The notes: generated by a model not told the origin, from the sequence alone. A DNA stretch of 54,487 nt from an uncultured Clostridium sp. (GCA_930990555.1 CAKNPW010000011.1:1-54487); one strand, 5' to 3'; shown: positions 9,876-19,903, numbered from the stretch's first letter. Numbers and translations are program-made.

Positions 9876-9903
9876 ATTATATCACTTTCTGTCTTTTAGT
9901 AAA
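9876..9903 (-). promoter_or_regulatory. Probable sigma-A promoter of ppdK
   Basis: On the minus strand TTTACT (9903-9898), a 16-base spacer and a perfect TATAAT (9881-9876) lie about 70 bases upstream of the ppdK ATG. The minus 10 box is exact; the minus 35 box is weaker. Confidence 0.45.
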
Positions 9904-9911
9904 CCTTTTTT

Positions 9912-9941
9912 AGGGATTTAGGGACGTTCCTTTTTTTCCCT
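9912..9941. repeat. Dispersed hairpin repeat with GGGACGTTCC core, copy 1
   Basis: AGGGATTTAGGGACGTTCC is followed by a T-rich arm ending CCCT, so the ends can pair (AGGGA..AGG with CCT..TCCCT). The same core recurs at 24937-24968 (opposite orientation) and 36165-36192, with a relative at 22008-22030. It lies between ppdK and the 61-residue gene, outside coding sequence. It resembles REP/RAYT-type intergenic repeats, although no transposase is seen here. Confidence 0.6.
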
Positions 9942-9950
9942 ATTTAAATA

Positions 9951-10136
9951 TTAAATTATTTTGCCCACATTTATTTCTTTTGGAATTACTATTCTAGAAA
10001 CGTTTACTTTTCTAGTTTTAAATAATTCATCAAACTGTGCTTCTAAATAGTAAGATTCTTTAAAAAATATTCTATTAAGGATTTTTCTTATCTTTTCAAT
10101 TTTGGTTTCTTTCCTAACTATTAGACTTGTTTCCAT
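9951..10136 (-). CDS. Small basic hypothetical protein (61 residues)
   Basis: The start is set by the AGAGGTG ribosome binding site seven bases before the ATG at 10136; an in-frame upstream ATG lacks one. The product (starts METSLIVRKETKIEKIRKIL) is basic and helix-rich, with no signal peptide, membrane segment or cysteine. It sits alone between the glyS terminator and the ppdK promoter, on the same strand. I do not recognise a family. Clean ribosome binding site and own spacing argue that it is a real gene. Confidence 0.6.
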   Translation of the reverse strand: METSLIVRKETKIEKIRKILNRIFFKESYYLEAQFDELFKTRKVNVSRIVIPKEINVGKII

Positions 10137-10184
10137 AATATGCACCTCTTTGGTATACTTTACCAAAATCTTATCATAACTTAA

Positions 10185-10232
10185 GAAAAATTTAAAGACA
10201 TTCCCTAAACTAATTTTGTTTAAGGAATGTCT
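10185..10232 (-). terminator. Rho-independent terminator of glyS
   Basis: A 15-bp stem (AGACATTCCTTAAAC on the minus strand, one G-U pair) with a seven-base loop lies 34 bases beyond the glyS stop and is followed on the minus strand by TTTAAATTTTT. Confidence 0.75.
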
Positions 10233-10265
10233 CTATCATTAAAAGTTTGATTTCACTAGCTATAA

Positions 10266-11648
10266 TTAAAATTCTATTTTTTCAGCAATCCATTTTTCTA
10301 GTTCATCAATATTTACTCTTACTTGTTCCATTGAATCTCTATCTCTTATAGTTACACAATTATCTTCTAATGTATCAAAATCTATTGTTACACAATATGG
10401 TGTTCCTATTTCGTCTTCTCTTCTATATCTCTTTCCTATACTTCCAGCTTCATCATAATCACACATAAATTTTTTTGCTAAATTTGTATATACTTCTGTT
10501 GCTTTCTCAGATAATTTCTTAGATAGTGGAAGTACTGCAACTTTATATGGTGCCAAAGCTGGATGTAAATGTAGTACAGTTCTTACATCTCCCTCTGCAA
10601 TTTCCTCCTCTTCATATGCGTTACATAAAAAAGCAAGTAATACTCTATCTGCTCCTAGTGATGGTTCTATAACATATGGTACGTATTTTTCTCCTGTTTC
10701 TTGGTCTAAATATGACATATCTTGGTTTGAATGGTTCATATGTTGTGTTAAGTCATAATCTGTTCTATCTGCAATTCCCCATAATTCTCCCCATCCAAAT
10801 GGAAATGCAAATTCTATATCTGTTGTTGCCTTGCTATAGAATACTAATTCCTCTTTTGAATGATCTCTTAAACGTATATTTTCTTTTTTCATTCCTAGAC
10901 TTAACAACCAGTTTTCACAGTAGTCTTTCCAATATTTATGCCATTCTAAATCTGTTCCTGGTTTGCAGAAGAATTCTAATTCCATTTGTTCGAATTCTCT
11001 TGTTCTAAATATAAAGTTTCCTGGTGTTATTTCGTTTCTAAAAGCTTTTCCTATTTGTGCAATACCCATTGGCATTTTCTTTCTAGATGTTCTTAATACA
11101 TTTTTAAAATCTACAAATATACCTTGTGCTGTTTCTGGTCTTAAATATATTTCTGCTGTCTTATCTTCTGTAACACCTTGGAATGTTTTAAACATTAAAT
11201 TAAATTTACGTATATCTGTAAAGTTTGTTTTACCACAATTAGGGCAAGGTATCTTATTCTCATTAATAAAGTTTATTAATTGTTCATCTGTCATACCATC
11301 TGCAATCATATCTTTTCCTTGTTCATGTGCCCATTCTTCTATTAATTTATCTGCTCTGTGTCTTGTTTTACATTCCTTACAATCAATTAATGGATCTGAA
11401 AATCCTCCAACATGACCTGAAGCAACCCATGTTTCTGGATTCATTAATATTGCTGCATCTAATCCTACAATATTTGGTTGTTCTTGAATGAATTTTTTTC
11501 TCCAAGCAGCTTTAATATTATTTTTTAATTCATTTCCTAAAGGACCATAATCCCAAGTGTTTGCAAGTCCACCATAAATTTCTGAACCTGGATATACATA
11601 TCCTCTTGATTTGCATAATGCTACGATTTTTTCCATTGAATCTACCAT
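10266..11648 (-). CDS. glyS: Glycine-tRNA ligase, alpha2 (single-chain) type
   Basis: This class II aminoacyl-tRNA synthetase charges tRNA-Gly in the cytoplasm. The 460-residue protein is the eukaryote/archaea-like homodimeric form, not the bacterial alpha-beta tetramer. It shows the motif 1 region [20 protein letters not shown], a zinc-binding set (CKECKTRH and CPNCGKT), motif 2 [21 protein letters not shown], here given by position near residues 205-225, and motif 3 [13 protein letters not shown]. The anticodon-binding domain fills the last 110 residues. It starts after AGGAGG and is preceded by a T-box leader, so expression should rise when tRNA-Gly is uncharged. Confidence 0.97.
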   Translation of the reverse strand: MVDSMEKIVALCKSRGYVYPGSEIYGGLANTWDYGPLGNELKNNIKAAWRKKFIQEQPNIVGLDAAILMNPETWVASGHVGGFSDPLIDCKECKTRHRADKLIEEWAHEQGKDMIADGMTDEQLINFINENKIPCPNCGKTNFTDIRKFNLMFKTFQGVTEDKTAEIYLRPETAQGIFVDFKNVLRTSRKKMPMGIAQIGKAFRNEITPGNFIFRTREFEQMELEFFCKPGTDLEWHKYWKDYCENWLLSLGMKKENIRLRDHSKEELVFYSKATTDIEFAFPFGWGELWGIADRTDYDLTQHMNHSNQDMSYLDQETGEKYVPYVIEPSLGADRVLLAFLCNAYEEEEIAEGDVRTVLHLHPALAPYKVAVLPLSKKLSEKATEVYTNLAKKFMCDYDEAGSIGKRYRREDEIGTPYCVTIDFDTLEDNCVTIRDRDSMEQVRVNIDELEKWIAEKIEF

Positions 11649-11703
11649 AATAAAAACCTCCTAATACTTTATTTGCCAAGTACCAGAAGGTTTTATTTAT
11701 CTT

Positions 11704-11893
11704 AAAAACTTCCGTACCTAGCATATTAGCTAGGGACGAAAGTTATATTCCGCGGTTCCACCCTAATTGATAATTTATAATTATCCTCTTAATTTTATTG
11801 TGCTCCAAAGCTCCCCATATTTTTTTGCTATTAGTTTACACCAACCACTAACTCTCTTTTAGCTTTATAAATACTTTTTCTTCTTCATCGCAC
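11704..11893 (-). promoter_or_regulatory. T-box riboswitch leader of glyS
   Basis: The minus strand carries the canonical T-box core GGGTGGAACCGCG at 11764-11751. Downstream, at 11743-11704, is a terminator whose arms ACTTTCGTCCCTAGC and GCTAGGTACGGAAGT are followed by TTTTT. Stem I starts at 11893 with GTGCGATGAAG and closes with CTTTGGAGCAC, with a GNUG-type apical GGTTGGTGTAAAC. The UGGA bulge suits the U73 discriminator base known for tRNA-Gly, and GGGGAG before CTTTGG holds glycine codons in the specifier position. Uncharged tRNA-Gly should favour the antiterminator. Confidence 0.9.
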
Positions 11894-11944
11894 TTATTAA
11901 ATTTACATACTTATATCATATTATTTACAAAAAATCAATGATTA

Positions 11945-12253
11945 TTATTTAATAACCCCAAAATATATTGCCAAAACAATTTCTGTTATTAGAATTGTAG
12001 GAAATCCTATTGTAAATTTTAACTTTTTTGTCTTATGTCTAAAAGTGTACATTCCTGCTATTCCTCCAATCCCACCTCCAAGTAGAACTAATGTAAATAA
12101 ACCAGCTTCACTTATTCTCCATTCACCTTTTTGTGCTCTTCTTTTATCCCACCACATAGCTACGAAAGCTAATAAATTTATACCAATTAAGTATATTATA
12201 ATATTTTTTGGTGTAAATATTGCTTCTAATAATAATTTATAATCTAACATCAT
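11945..12253 (-). CDS. DUF1294 family small membrane protein
   Basis: The 102-residue protein shows the DUF1294 signature: an MWWDKRRAQKGEWRISE loop after the first membrane segment, a glycine-rich second segment (LLGGGIGGIAGMYTF) and the RHKTKKLKF motif before a third. Three membrane helices are predicted. The function of the family is unknown. Its start codons (ATGATG) lie inside the end of the preceding DUF2207-like gene, with an overlap of 17 bases, so the two are translationally coupled. Confidence 0.85.
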   Translation of the reverse strand: MMLDYKLLLEAIFTPKNIIIYLIGINLLAFVAMWWDKRRAQKGEWRISEAGLFTLVLLGGGIGGIAGMYTFRHKTKKLKFTIGFPTILITEIVLAIYFGVIK

Positions 12254-13298
12254 TCTCTCCTATGTCTGTAAAAATACTTTTTATATAATCTAGATTTAAA
12301 TTATAATTTACTTTTAAATCATTTATTATACTTTTGGTATAATCTTTATTTACATTTAATACTATTGCATAAGCTATATGTTTTTCTAAAACTATTACAC
12401 TATCTATTTTTCTGTTTTTTATTAAAGTATAATCTTTTAAGAAATTTTTGTATTTATCCCATCTTTTCATCTCTTTTACTCCTGCACTAGTATAAATGCC
12501 TGTAATATTTTTTTCATCCTTTTGTATAATTTTTGATATTATTATTAAACAAGGTTCTAAAAGAGCTATCTCGATCAAAGTAAAAAATACTATTATAGAA
12601 AATTGTGTTAATTCAGTTCTTGGATTAATAGCATATACTATTGCAAATAAGAGCATTATAAGCATAAATAATATAAAAAATATTCCCGTTAAACCTATAT
12701 GTTTATATTTTAAAAATCCGAATTTGTTAAATTCTTTTATTACAATTTTCTTCCATTCATAAAAATCTATCTTCTGTTTGGATATTATTTTTTCGTATAA
12801 ATATTTTTCATCTGCTGGAAGAATATTGCTATCTTGATTAGTTCCTTTTTCCAATGTATAGTTATTTTCTTCTGTTTTTCTTATATCCAAATATTTTTTA
12901 GCACATAAGTCTAAAATGCATGCTGTAATATCTTTCTCGTCTTCTAGTTTTTGATTTTGAAGATATGATAAAATTGCTGGGCTATAGTTTACTTCCATAT
13001 CTCTTACATATATACCTTCATCATTAGAGATTCTAACTTGTAATATATTATATATCTTCTTTCCTAATCTAATAATTAAATATAGTACTGTAATTATTAA
13101 TATAATTGCTACACTAGTTCCATTATTATTACTAATAAGATCCACAAGTTTTAAAGGCATTACAGCAATTGGAATGCAAGCTAAAATTAACAATATTAGT
13201 AATATCGGAATATATTTTTTTACTTTTTTCTTATTATATAGTATAAATAGTATTAAAAATATTACTACAAACCATATACATATTACCAAATTTTTCAT
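12237..13298 (-). CDS. DUF2207-like membrane protein
   Basis: A 353-residue protein with two N-terminal hydrophobic helices, a third near residues 63-80, a cytosolic region with MEVNYSPAILSYLQNQKLEDEKDITACILDLC, and two further helices around residues 200-255. The YSPAILSYL..DITA.ILDL pattern is typical of the C-terminal half of DUF2207 proteins, but the usual large extracytoplasmic N-terminal domain is absent. Function unknown. It starts after AAAAGGGG and ends overlapping the DUF1294 gene. It lies 51 bases after polC on the same strand. Confidence 0.6.
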   Translation of the reverse strand: MKNLVICIWFVVIFLILFILYNKKKVKKYIPILLILLILACIPIAVMPLKLVDLISNNNGTSVAIILIITVLYLIIRLGKKIYNILQVRISNDEGIYVRDMEVNYSPAILSYLQNQKLEDEKDITACILDLCAKKYLDIRKTEENNYTLEKGTNQDSNILPADEKYLYEKIISKQKIDFYEWKKIVIKEFNKFGFLKYKHIGLTGIFFILFMLIMLLFAIVYAINPRTELTQFSIIVFFTLIEIALLEPCLIIISKIIQKDEKNITGIYTSAGVKEMKRWDKYKNFLKDYTLIKNRKIDSVIVLEKHIAYAIVLNVNKDYTKSIINDLKVNYNLNLDYIKSIFTDIGENDVRL

Positions 13299-13349
13299 TT
13301 TGTTCCCCTTTTAACACTTTGTATGCTACATTTATTATTTTTCTATTTA

Positions 13350-16300
13350 TTATGCAAATAAACTCATTTGGTTGCTTTCTGTCATGCCTTTTAAACAACC
13401 TGCATTTCTTAATAATTCTATTACAGAACTTCCTGCTTTTGCCCTCATTCTTATATCATCTATACACATAAATGGCTCTTCTTCCCTTGCTTTAATTATA
13501 TTATCTGCAGCAACAGTTCCAAGACCTGGAATACTATTTAATGGTGGTCTTATCCCATCCTCTTCAGCAATAAATTTTGTACTATGAGATTTGTATAAGT
13601 CAATTGGCAAGAAATTAATACCTCTTTCATACATTTCTAATACTAATTCTAGTATAGCATACATATTCTTATCTTTTGTAGTTGCACTATTTCCTGCTAA
13701 ATCTATTTCTTTCATTTTGTTTAGTACTTTTTCTTTTCCGTGACACATTATATCACTATCAAATTCATCTGCTCTTATTGTAAAATATGCAGTATAATAT
13801 GCTTTTGGTTCGTGAACTTTAAACCACGCTATTCTAAATGCATTTGTAACATATGCTGCTGCATGGGCTTTAGGGAACATATATTTTATCTTTTCACAAG
13901 ATTTTATATACCACTCTGGAACGTCATGTTCTTTCATTAATTCTTTATATTGATCCCACTTAGGTTCTTTTCCTTTTGCTACCTTTCCTTTACGTACAGA
14001 TTCCATTATTTTAAATGCATCATTTGGTGGCAAACCTTTTTTAATTAGGTATATCATTATATCATCACGACAACATATTGCTTCTGATAATGTAACTGTT
14101 CCTGCATCTATTAAACTTTGTGCATTTCCAAGCCATACGTCTGTACCATGTGACAATCCAGAAATACGAATTAATTCATCAAATCTTTTAGGTTTCGTGT
14201 CTACTAACATTCCTCTAACAAACTTTGTACCAAACTCAGGTATTCCATAACTTCCTACCTCTGAATGTATTTGTTCTGGAGTTACTCCTAATGCTTTAGT
14301 AGAACTAAAGATTGACATTGTTTCCTTATCATCTAAAGGTACCTTAGTTGGATCTACTCCTGTAATATCAAATAACATTCTTATCATTGTAGGATCATCA
14401 TGACCAAGTATATCTAGTTTTAATAAGTTTTGGTCTATTGAGTGATAATCAAAATGTGTTGTTATGATATCAGAATTAGGATCATCTGCAGGATGTTGTA
14501 CTGGTGTAAATTCATATATTTCTCTACCTTTTGGAACAACTATAATTCCTCCAGGGTGTTGGCCTGTTGTTCTTTTTATTCCTGTACAACCTTGTGAAAT
14601 TCTTGCGACCTCTGCATTTGCAACTGGTATATTTCTTTCTTCATAATATTTCTTTACATAGCCAAATGCTGTTTTATCTGCAACTGTACCAACTGTTCCA
14701 GCCTTAAACGTTGTACCCTTTCCAAATATAACTTCTGTATATCTATGTGCTTTTGCTTGATATTCACCAGAGAAGTTTAAGTCTATATCTGGCTCCTTAT
14801 CTCCATTAAATCCAAGGAATGTCTCAAATGGTATATCCATACCATCTTTTACAAGTTTTGTTCCACATTTTGGACAATCTTTATCTGGTAAGTCAAATCC
14901 ATTCTCATACCCATAATCTGTAAAATCAGAATACTTACAATTAGGACATCTATAATGTGGTGGAAGTGAATTAACTTCTGTTATACCTGTCATATTTGCA
15001 ACAAATGACGAACCAACAGATCCTCTTGAACCAACGATATATCCGTCTTCATTTGACTTCCAAACCAGCTTTTGTGCAATTATATACATAACGGAGAATC
15101 CATTTTTTATAATTGAAGTTAATTCTTTATCAAGTCTTTCTTCAACTATAGCTGGAAGTGGATCACCATATAATTCATGTGCTTTTGAATATGCAATCTC
15201 TTTTATAGTTGTTTCACAACCTGGTATATGTGGTGGACATTTTTCTGGTGATATTGGGCTAATCCAATCACACATATCTGAAATTTTATTTGTATTTGTT
15301 ACAACTACTTCATATGCTTTTTCTTCTCCTAAATATTCGAATTCTTTTAGCATTTCCTCTGTAGTTCTTAAATATAGTGGTGCTTGCTGATCTGCATCAT
15401 CATATCCTTGACCTGCCTGTAACATTCTTCTATAAATTTCATCAGATGGATCCATAAAGTGTACATCACAAGTTGCAACAACTAATTTATTTAGTCTTTC
15501 TCCAATTTCTACAATCTTTCTATTTATATTTTTTAACCCCTCTTCATCTGCTACTGTTCCATTTCTAATTAAGAAGTCATTATTTCCTAATGGCTGTATT
15601 TCTAAATAATCATAATCTTTTGCAATATCTTCTATTTCTTCATCTGTTTTTCCCATTTCTATTGCTTGATATAATTCTCCTGCTTCACAAGCACTTCCTA
15701 ACATTAAACCTTCTGAATATTTTTTATATACTGATTTTAAAATTCTTGGTTTTTTATAAAAATAGTCTAAATGAGAAATTGATATTAATTTATATAGATT
15801 TTTTAGTCCAACATAGTTTGTTGCTAATATTATTGCATGATAAGTAGGTAATTTTTTAAAGTCTGCCTCTCCTGCAACTTTTTTAGTAATATCATCTAAT
15901 GTTTCACAACCCTTATCTTTTAGCATTTTAAGCATTACATTTAATACTTTTACAGTTGTATCAACATCATCTAACGCTCTATGTGCTACCTCTACTTTTA
16001 TACCTAAGTTTTCTGCAATTTTTCCTAACTTATATTTTTTATAATCTGGGAATAAATCTTTTGCTAACCTTAATGTATCTAAATATGTATTTTCTAAACT
16101 TAATCCTAATTCGTTTGCATTATATTTTAAAAATCCAATGTCAAAATCTGCATTATGTGCAACTAAAACTGAATCTCCAATAAATTCTAATATTTTAGGC
16201 ATAACTTTATCTATTGTCTCTGCATCTTTTACCATATCATCTGTAATATTTGTAACTTCTACAACTCTTTGTGGTATTGGCTTTTCTGGATTTACAAAAC

Positions 16301-18104
16301 AAGAAAATTCATCTATTACTTCTCCATTTTTTACTTTCATTATTCCAACTTCTGTAATTTTTTCTGTTCTAAATGAAAAACCTGTTGTTTCTAAGTCTAA
16401 TACGCAATAAGTTGTATCTATACTTTGTCCTTTAGAAAAAGATACTGGAGATACTTTATCTGGTGCAAGATATGCCTCTACACCATAAATTATTTTTATA
16501 TCATGATTATCAAAACCTAATAATTTATGTGCCTCTGGAAATGCTTGTACAACACCATGATCTGTTATTGCAATAGACTTCATTCCCCACTTCATAGCTC
16601 TTTTTATTAAGTCTGTTGCAGATGTTATACCATCCATTTGGCTCATCTTTGTATGCATATGAAGTTCTACTCTCTTCTCTTTGCTATTATCCATTCTCTC
16701 TTCTTTTTTAGGTGGCTCAATTTCTATAATTGTATATGCCATAACAGTAAGTTCATGAGAAAAAGAATCCATTTGTGCAGTTCCTGCTATTTTTATTGCT
16801 TTAGCACTTTTTATTCTTCCCATAATCTTCTTAGCATTTTTCTTATCTAAAAATGCTTTACAAGTTAATGTACTTGTTCCATCATACAAATCAAAACTGT
16901 ATAAAACTCTACCAGATTTTAATTCTCTATCTTCAGAATTTATTACTTCCCCTTCTAATGAAACTTTTTTATCATCCACACCCAAATTTTTAATTTTTAC
17001 AAGTGGTTCATTAATAGTTAAAGAATTTCCCATTATTAATGGTGAACTATTATCTTCTTCTGGTAATTCTGGTACTTCTGCATCTGTTTCTATTACTGAA
17101 TTTGCAATTATATTAACATCTCCAGCATAGGCATCTAATCCTGCTTTTCCTATAATTTTTATAGCTTTTACTTTTTCTAATTTTTCTAAGATACCATCTG
17201 CTTCTTCCATAGTTGTAAATGATTTACATGTCATTATACCAGTACCATCATATACATCCATTATTATTATTTTCTTTCCAGATTTTGTATCTCTAGAATC
17301 TAATTCTACAATTCTTCCTTCTATTGTTACTTTACCTGTATTTGCATTTATATCTTTTATCTTTACATGATTTTCTTTTGCTTTAGATGGTTTTCCAATA
17401 ATGTAATCTATATTATTATTTTCTATAACTGGTGGCGCCATTTCGCCTAATTCCTCTGGAGGAATATCGCTATCAGAAGGTAATGGTACATAATAATCTG
17501 GTGATTCTTGCATTTTAGCATTTGCTTTTTCTTCCTCATATCTTTTCATTTCTTCTATTCTATTTCTTATTAATTGTTCTTCTAATAGCCTATTTTTTTC
17601 TTCTTGTTTTGCTATTTCTTCTTTACTTATCTGTTCTTCTAAGTTTATTTTATATTCTTTCCCTAACAAATTCTTTATTGTTATTTCTACTTGCTTATCT
17701 GTCTTTCTAGTTCGTAAAAAATCTGCACCTTTTATATGCATCTTTACATTTATATTGCTATTTTCTACTTCTATTGTACTTTTCATTAGTAAAATCGGTT
17801 TCATTAGTGGATGTTTATGTGCCATGTAACATATTATATTTTTCCACTCGTCTTTTACGTCGGGAATCTTGGTTCCATCTTCATAATTAAATATCATTTC
17901 TATATCTTTTATCTTGAATCGTTCCATTAGATATTTTTCAAAATCCCACATATCTTTTATTTGAACAAATTTATCTGTATTTAAAATGATAGTTAATTTA
18001 TTAGTCTTTTTGTTTATTTCTATTTTACTTATATAACACTCTTGCATTTGCGAATTATTTTTATAGTCACTAAATACTTCCTTTATTTTCTTTAAGTTTT
18101 CCAA
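13350..18104 (-). CDS. polC: DNA polymerase III alpha subunit, PolC type, with duplicated OB domain
   Basis: PolC is the main replicative polymerase of low-GC Gram-positives and carries its own 3'-5' proofreading exonuclease. Visible domains: N-terminal region 1-165, a charged coiled-coil linker 160-200, OB fold 1 at 246-340, OB fold 2 at 368-462, a PHP domain starting VELHMHTKMSQMDG at 479, a DEDD exonuclease starting YCVLDLETTGFSF at 566 and inserted into PHP, then the palm-fingers domain (GSRGSVGSSF, EPDIDLNFSGEYQ) and C-terminal helix-hairpin-helix (PGLGTVAADNI). At 1584 residues it is about 140 longer than typical PolC, which the second OB copy explains. It follows rseP and a PH-domain gene in the pyrH cluster. 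Confidence 0.97.
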   Translation of the reverse strand: MENLKKIKEVFSDYKNNSQMQECYISKIEINKKTNKLTIILNTDKFVQIKDMWDFEKYLMERFKIKDIEMIFNYEDGTKIPDVKDEWKNIICYMAHKHPLMKPILLMKSTIEVENSNINVKMHIKGADFLRTRKTDKQVEITIKNLLGKEYKINLEEQISKEEIAKQEEKNRLLEEQLIRNRIEEMKRYEEEKANAKMQESPDYYVPLPSDSDIPPEELGEMAPPVIENNNIDYIIGKPSKAKENHVKIKDINANTGKVTIEGRIVELDSRDTKSGKKIIIMDVYDGTGIMTCKSFTTMEEADGILEKLEKVKAIKIIGKAGLDAYAGDVNIIANSVIETDAEVPELPEEDNSSPLIMGNSLTINEPLVKIKNLGVDDKKVSLEGEVINSEDRELKSGRVLYSFDLYDGTSTLTCKAFLDKKNAKKIMGRIKSAKAIKIAGTAQMDSFSHELTVMAYTIIEIEPPKKEERMDNSKEKRVELHMHTKMSQMDGITSATDLIKRAMKWGMKSIAITDHGVVQAFPEAHKLLGFDNHDIKIIYGVEAYLAPDKVSPVSFSKGQSIDTTYCVLDLETTGFSFRTEKITEVGIMKVKNGEVIDEFSCFVNPEKPIPQRVVEVTNITDDMVKDAETIDKVMPKILEFIGDSVLVAHNADFDIGFLKYNANELGLSLENTYLDTLRLAKDLFPDYKKYKLGKIAENLGIKVEVAHRALDDVDTTVKVLNVMLKMLKDKGCETLDDITKKVAGEADFKKLPTYHAIILATNYVGLKNLYKLISISHLDYFYKKPRILKSVYKKYSEGLMLGSACEAGELYQAIEMGKTDEEIEDIAKDYDYLEIQPLGNNDFLIRNGTVADEEGLKNINRKIVEIGERLNKLVVATCDVHFMDPSDEIYRRMLQAGQGYDDADQQAPLYLRTTEEMLKEFEYLGEEKAYEVVVTNTNKISDMCDWISPISPEKCPPHIPGCETTIKEIAYSKAHELYGDPLPAIVEERLDKELTSIIKNGFSVMYIIAQKLVWKSNEDGYIVGSRGSVGSSFVANMTGITEVNSLPPHYRCPNCKYSDFTDYGYENGFDLPDKDCPKCGTKLVKDGMDIPFETFLGFNGDKEPDIDLNFSGEYQAKAHRYTEVIFGKGTTFKAGTVGTVADKTAFGYVKKYYEERNIPVANAEVARISQGCTGIKRTTGQHPGGIIVVPKGREIYEFTPVQHPADDPNSDIITTHFDYHSIDQNLLKLDILGHDDPTMIRMLFDITGVDPTKVPLDDKETMSIFSSTKALGVTPEQIHSEVGSYGIPEFGTKFVRGMLVDTKPKRFDELIRISGLSHGTDVWLGNAQSLIDAGTVTLSEAICCRDDIMIYLIKKGLPPNDAFKIMESVRKGKVAKGKEPKWDQYKELMKEHDVPEWYIKSCEKIKYMFPKAHAAAYVTNAFRIAWFKVHEPKAYYTAYFTIRADEFDSDIMCHGKEKVLNKMKEIDLAGNSATTKDKNMYAILELVLEMYERGINFLPIDLYKSHSTKFIAEEDGIRPPLNSIPGLGTVAADNIIKAREEEPFMCIDDIRMRAKAGSSVIELLRNAGCLKGMTESNQMSLFA

Positions 18105-18115
18105 TTTAGCATCTC

Positions 18116-18604
18116 CTATTTGTTATCAGTAGTTTTTTCTCCAATTACTTTTAGTATTTTTTCATACACTAATTTTACGTCTTTTACACCGTTTATAAAA
18201 ATTATTTTTTGAGTTATTTTTTTGTTATTTGTATATATCATTATCGTTCCTAATTTAAAAATCGTTTGTAAAAATGTTTGACCATATTTAATTTGTGTCA
18301 TATCTACATATTTTATTTCTTTTTCATTATCGTCTTTAACTTTATTATTATATACTAGTTTATCACTATAAAATTTATAAAAGCTATTTCTATATTTCAC
18401 TTTATTGTAGACAGAATTTATTATTAAATATGCAATGTATACAACTAATATTGCTACCCCATATTCTACTAGTTGGTTTTCTGATACTAATACTACTAAA
18501 ATTAGAATAATAATTAATAGAGTAGTTACATGATTATATAAAAAGTTAAATAATACATTATACTTTGGTTTTATTATTAGTTTTGCTTCTTCTTTTTTAT
18601 CCAT
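18116..18604 (-). CDS. Membrane protein with bacterial PH (bPH2/YdbS-like) domain
   Basis: Two adjacent hydrophobic segments near residues 24-63 are followed by a YKFYSDKLVYNNKV..IKYVDMTQIKYGQTF..FKLGTIMIYT pattern (quoted in parts) typical of bacterial PH domains of the DUF304/bPH2 type. The ATG at 18604 is chosen because AGAGGT lies six bases upstream; the ATG at 18610 touches the ribosome binding site. The gene is tucked between rseP (14 bases upstream) and polC (11 bases downstream) in one transcription unit. Function unknown. Confidence 0.65.
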   Translation of the reverse strand: MDKKEEAKLIIKPKYNVLFNFLYNHVTTLLIIILILVVLVSENQLVEYGVAILVVYIAYLIINSVYNKVKYRNSFYKFYSDKLVYNNKVKDDNEKEIKYVDMTQIKYGQTFLQTIFKLGTIMIYTNNKKITQKIIFINGVKDVKLVYEKILKVIGEKTTDNK

Positions 18605-18618
18605 TTTCATACCTCTTT

Positions 18619-19887
18619 TTAAAAAATTCTTAAAATATCTTTATATGATATAAATATTGATAATGATATTAAAAGTACAAACCCTATCATTTGAATTCCT
18701 ATTTCTAATTCTTCTTTCATTGGTTTTCTTCTTATTGCCTCTATTAATAATATTAGCAATTTTCCTCCATCCAATGCTGGTATTGGCAATAAATTCGTTA
18801 CTCCTAGTGAAATAGAAATTATTGCAAGCATATATATGAAATCTATAACTCCAGTAGTTTGTGATACCACACTAGAAATACCAACAGGTCCCATCATTTG
18901 GTCTATACCAACTTTACCAGTAAATAACATTTTTAAATTCTCAACTATTGAACCTAAAAAATCACCTGTTTTGAAAAATGCATAATATGTGTTATTTACA
19001 AAATTATTTTCTGACATTTTAAAATTTATTCCTAAGTAATAGGTTGGAATTAAATCTAATTGTAAGTTTACCTTAAGTATTTCACCATTTCTTTCTACTT
19101 CTACTTCTGCATTATCACTCTCACAATTTTGTATTGCATCAATTAATTTATCTGCACTTCCTACTACTTCTTCACCATTAAATTTTTTAATAACATCATT
19201 TGTTTCTATTCCTGCCTTAGCTGCTGCACTTCCTTCATCTATTTGAACTACTTGTGTTGCATTTTTGCCATTATTACTACTTGCTACATATATACCTGTA
19301 CTTTTAGTTTGTTTTTCTGTTGGAATCAACTTAATTTCTTTTTCTTCACTATTTCTTTCTATTTGTATTGTTAATTCTTCCCCATTTGAATTTTGAAGGA
19401 TATCATCTATATCTGTTTTTGTCTTTATTTTTTTACCATTAATTTTTTCTATTTTATCTCCTGCATATATTCCAGCTTGCTCTGCTGCATAATCAGGTAT
19501 TGTAGAATCTACAACTGTAGATACATTATTGCCAATTGATGCCATTATTATAAAATATACTAATATACCAAAAACAATATTTACTGTTGCACCAGCTGCA
19601 ACAATAGCCATTCTTTTTGGTATACTAGCATTATTAAAAGCTCTCTCATCTTCCGATTTGGTATCTTCGCCTTCTAATCTAACAAATCCTCCTAATGGGA
19701 TTAATCTTAATTCATATTTTGTCTCTTTTCCTTGTTTTGTCCAAATCTTTGGTCCAAATCCTATAGCAAATTCATGTACTTTTACTTTAAATAATTTTGC
19801 TATAAAGAAATGACCAGCTTCATGAATTAGTATTAAAAATCCCAATAAAAAAATTATTTTTATTGCATTTATAATAAAACTTATCAA
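18619..19887 (-). CDS. rseP: Site-2 intramembrane zinc metalloprotease RseP (M50)
   Basis: A 422-residue membrane protease with the zinc motif HEAGH at residues 22-26 in the first membrane helix. Two PDZ-like regions follow (about residues 125-190 and 200-270, each with a GI..GD.I..NG pattern), then the second metal-site motif NLLPIPALDGGKLL near residue 375. Two PDZ domains match RseP/RasP. The family cleaves anti-sigma factors and signal peptide remnants within the membrane. It lies 16 bases after cdsA in the usual order, but dxr, often found between them, is missing. Confidence 0.95.
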   Translation of the reverse strand: MISFIINAIKIIFLLGFLILIHEAGHFFIAKLFKVKVHEFAIGFGPKIWTKQGKETKYELRLIPLGGFVRLEGEDTKSEDERAFNNASIPKRMAIVAAGATVNIVFGILVYFIIMASIGNNVSTVVDSTIPDYAAEQAGIYAGDKIEKINGKKIKTKTDIDDILQNSNGEELTIQIERNSEEKEIKLIPTEKQTKSTGIYVASSNNGKNATQVVQIDEGSAAAKAGIETNDVIKKFNGEEVVGSADKLIDAIQNCESDNAEVEVERNGEILKVNLQLDLIPTYYLGINFKMSENNFVNNTYYAFFKTGDFLGSIVENLKMLFTGKVGIDQMMGPVGISSVVSQTTGVIDFIYMLAIISISLGVTNLLPIPALDGGKLLILLIEAIRRKPMKEELEIGIQMIGFVLLISLSIFISYKDILRIF

Positions 19888-19903
19888 ATAGAAACCTCCT
19901 AGT

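Noticed and set aside
10963..11415. 150-codon open frame opposite glyS
   Set aside because: Antisense shadow of a conserved synthetase; the reading has no recognisable domain.
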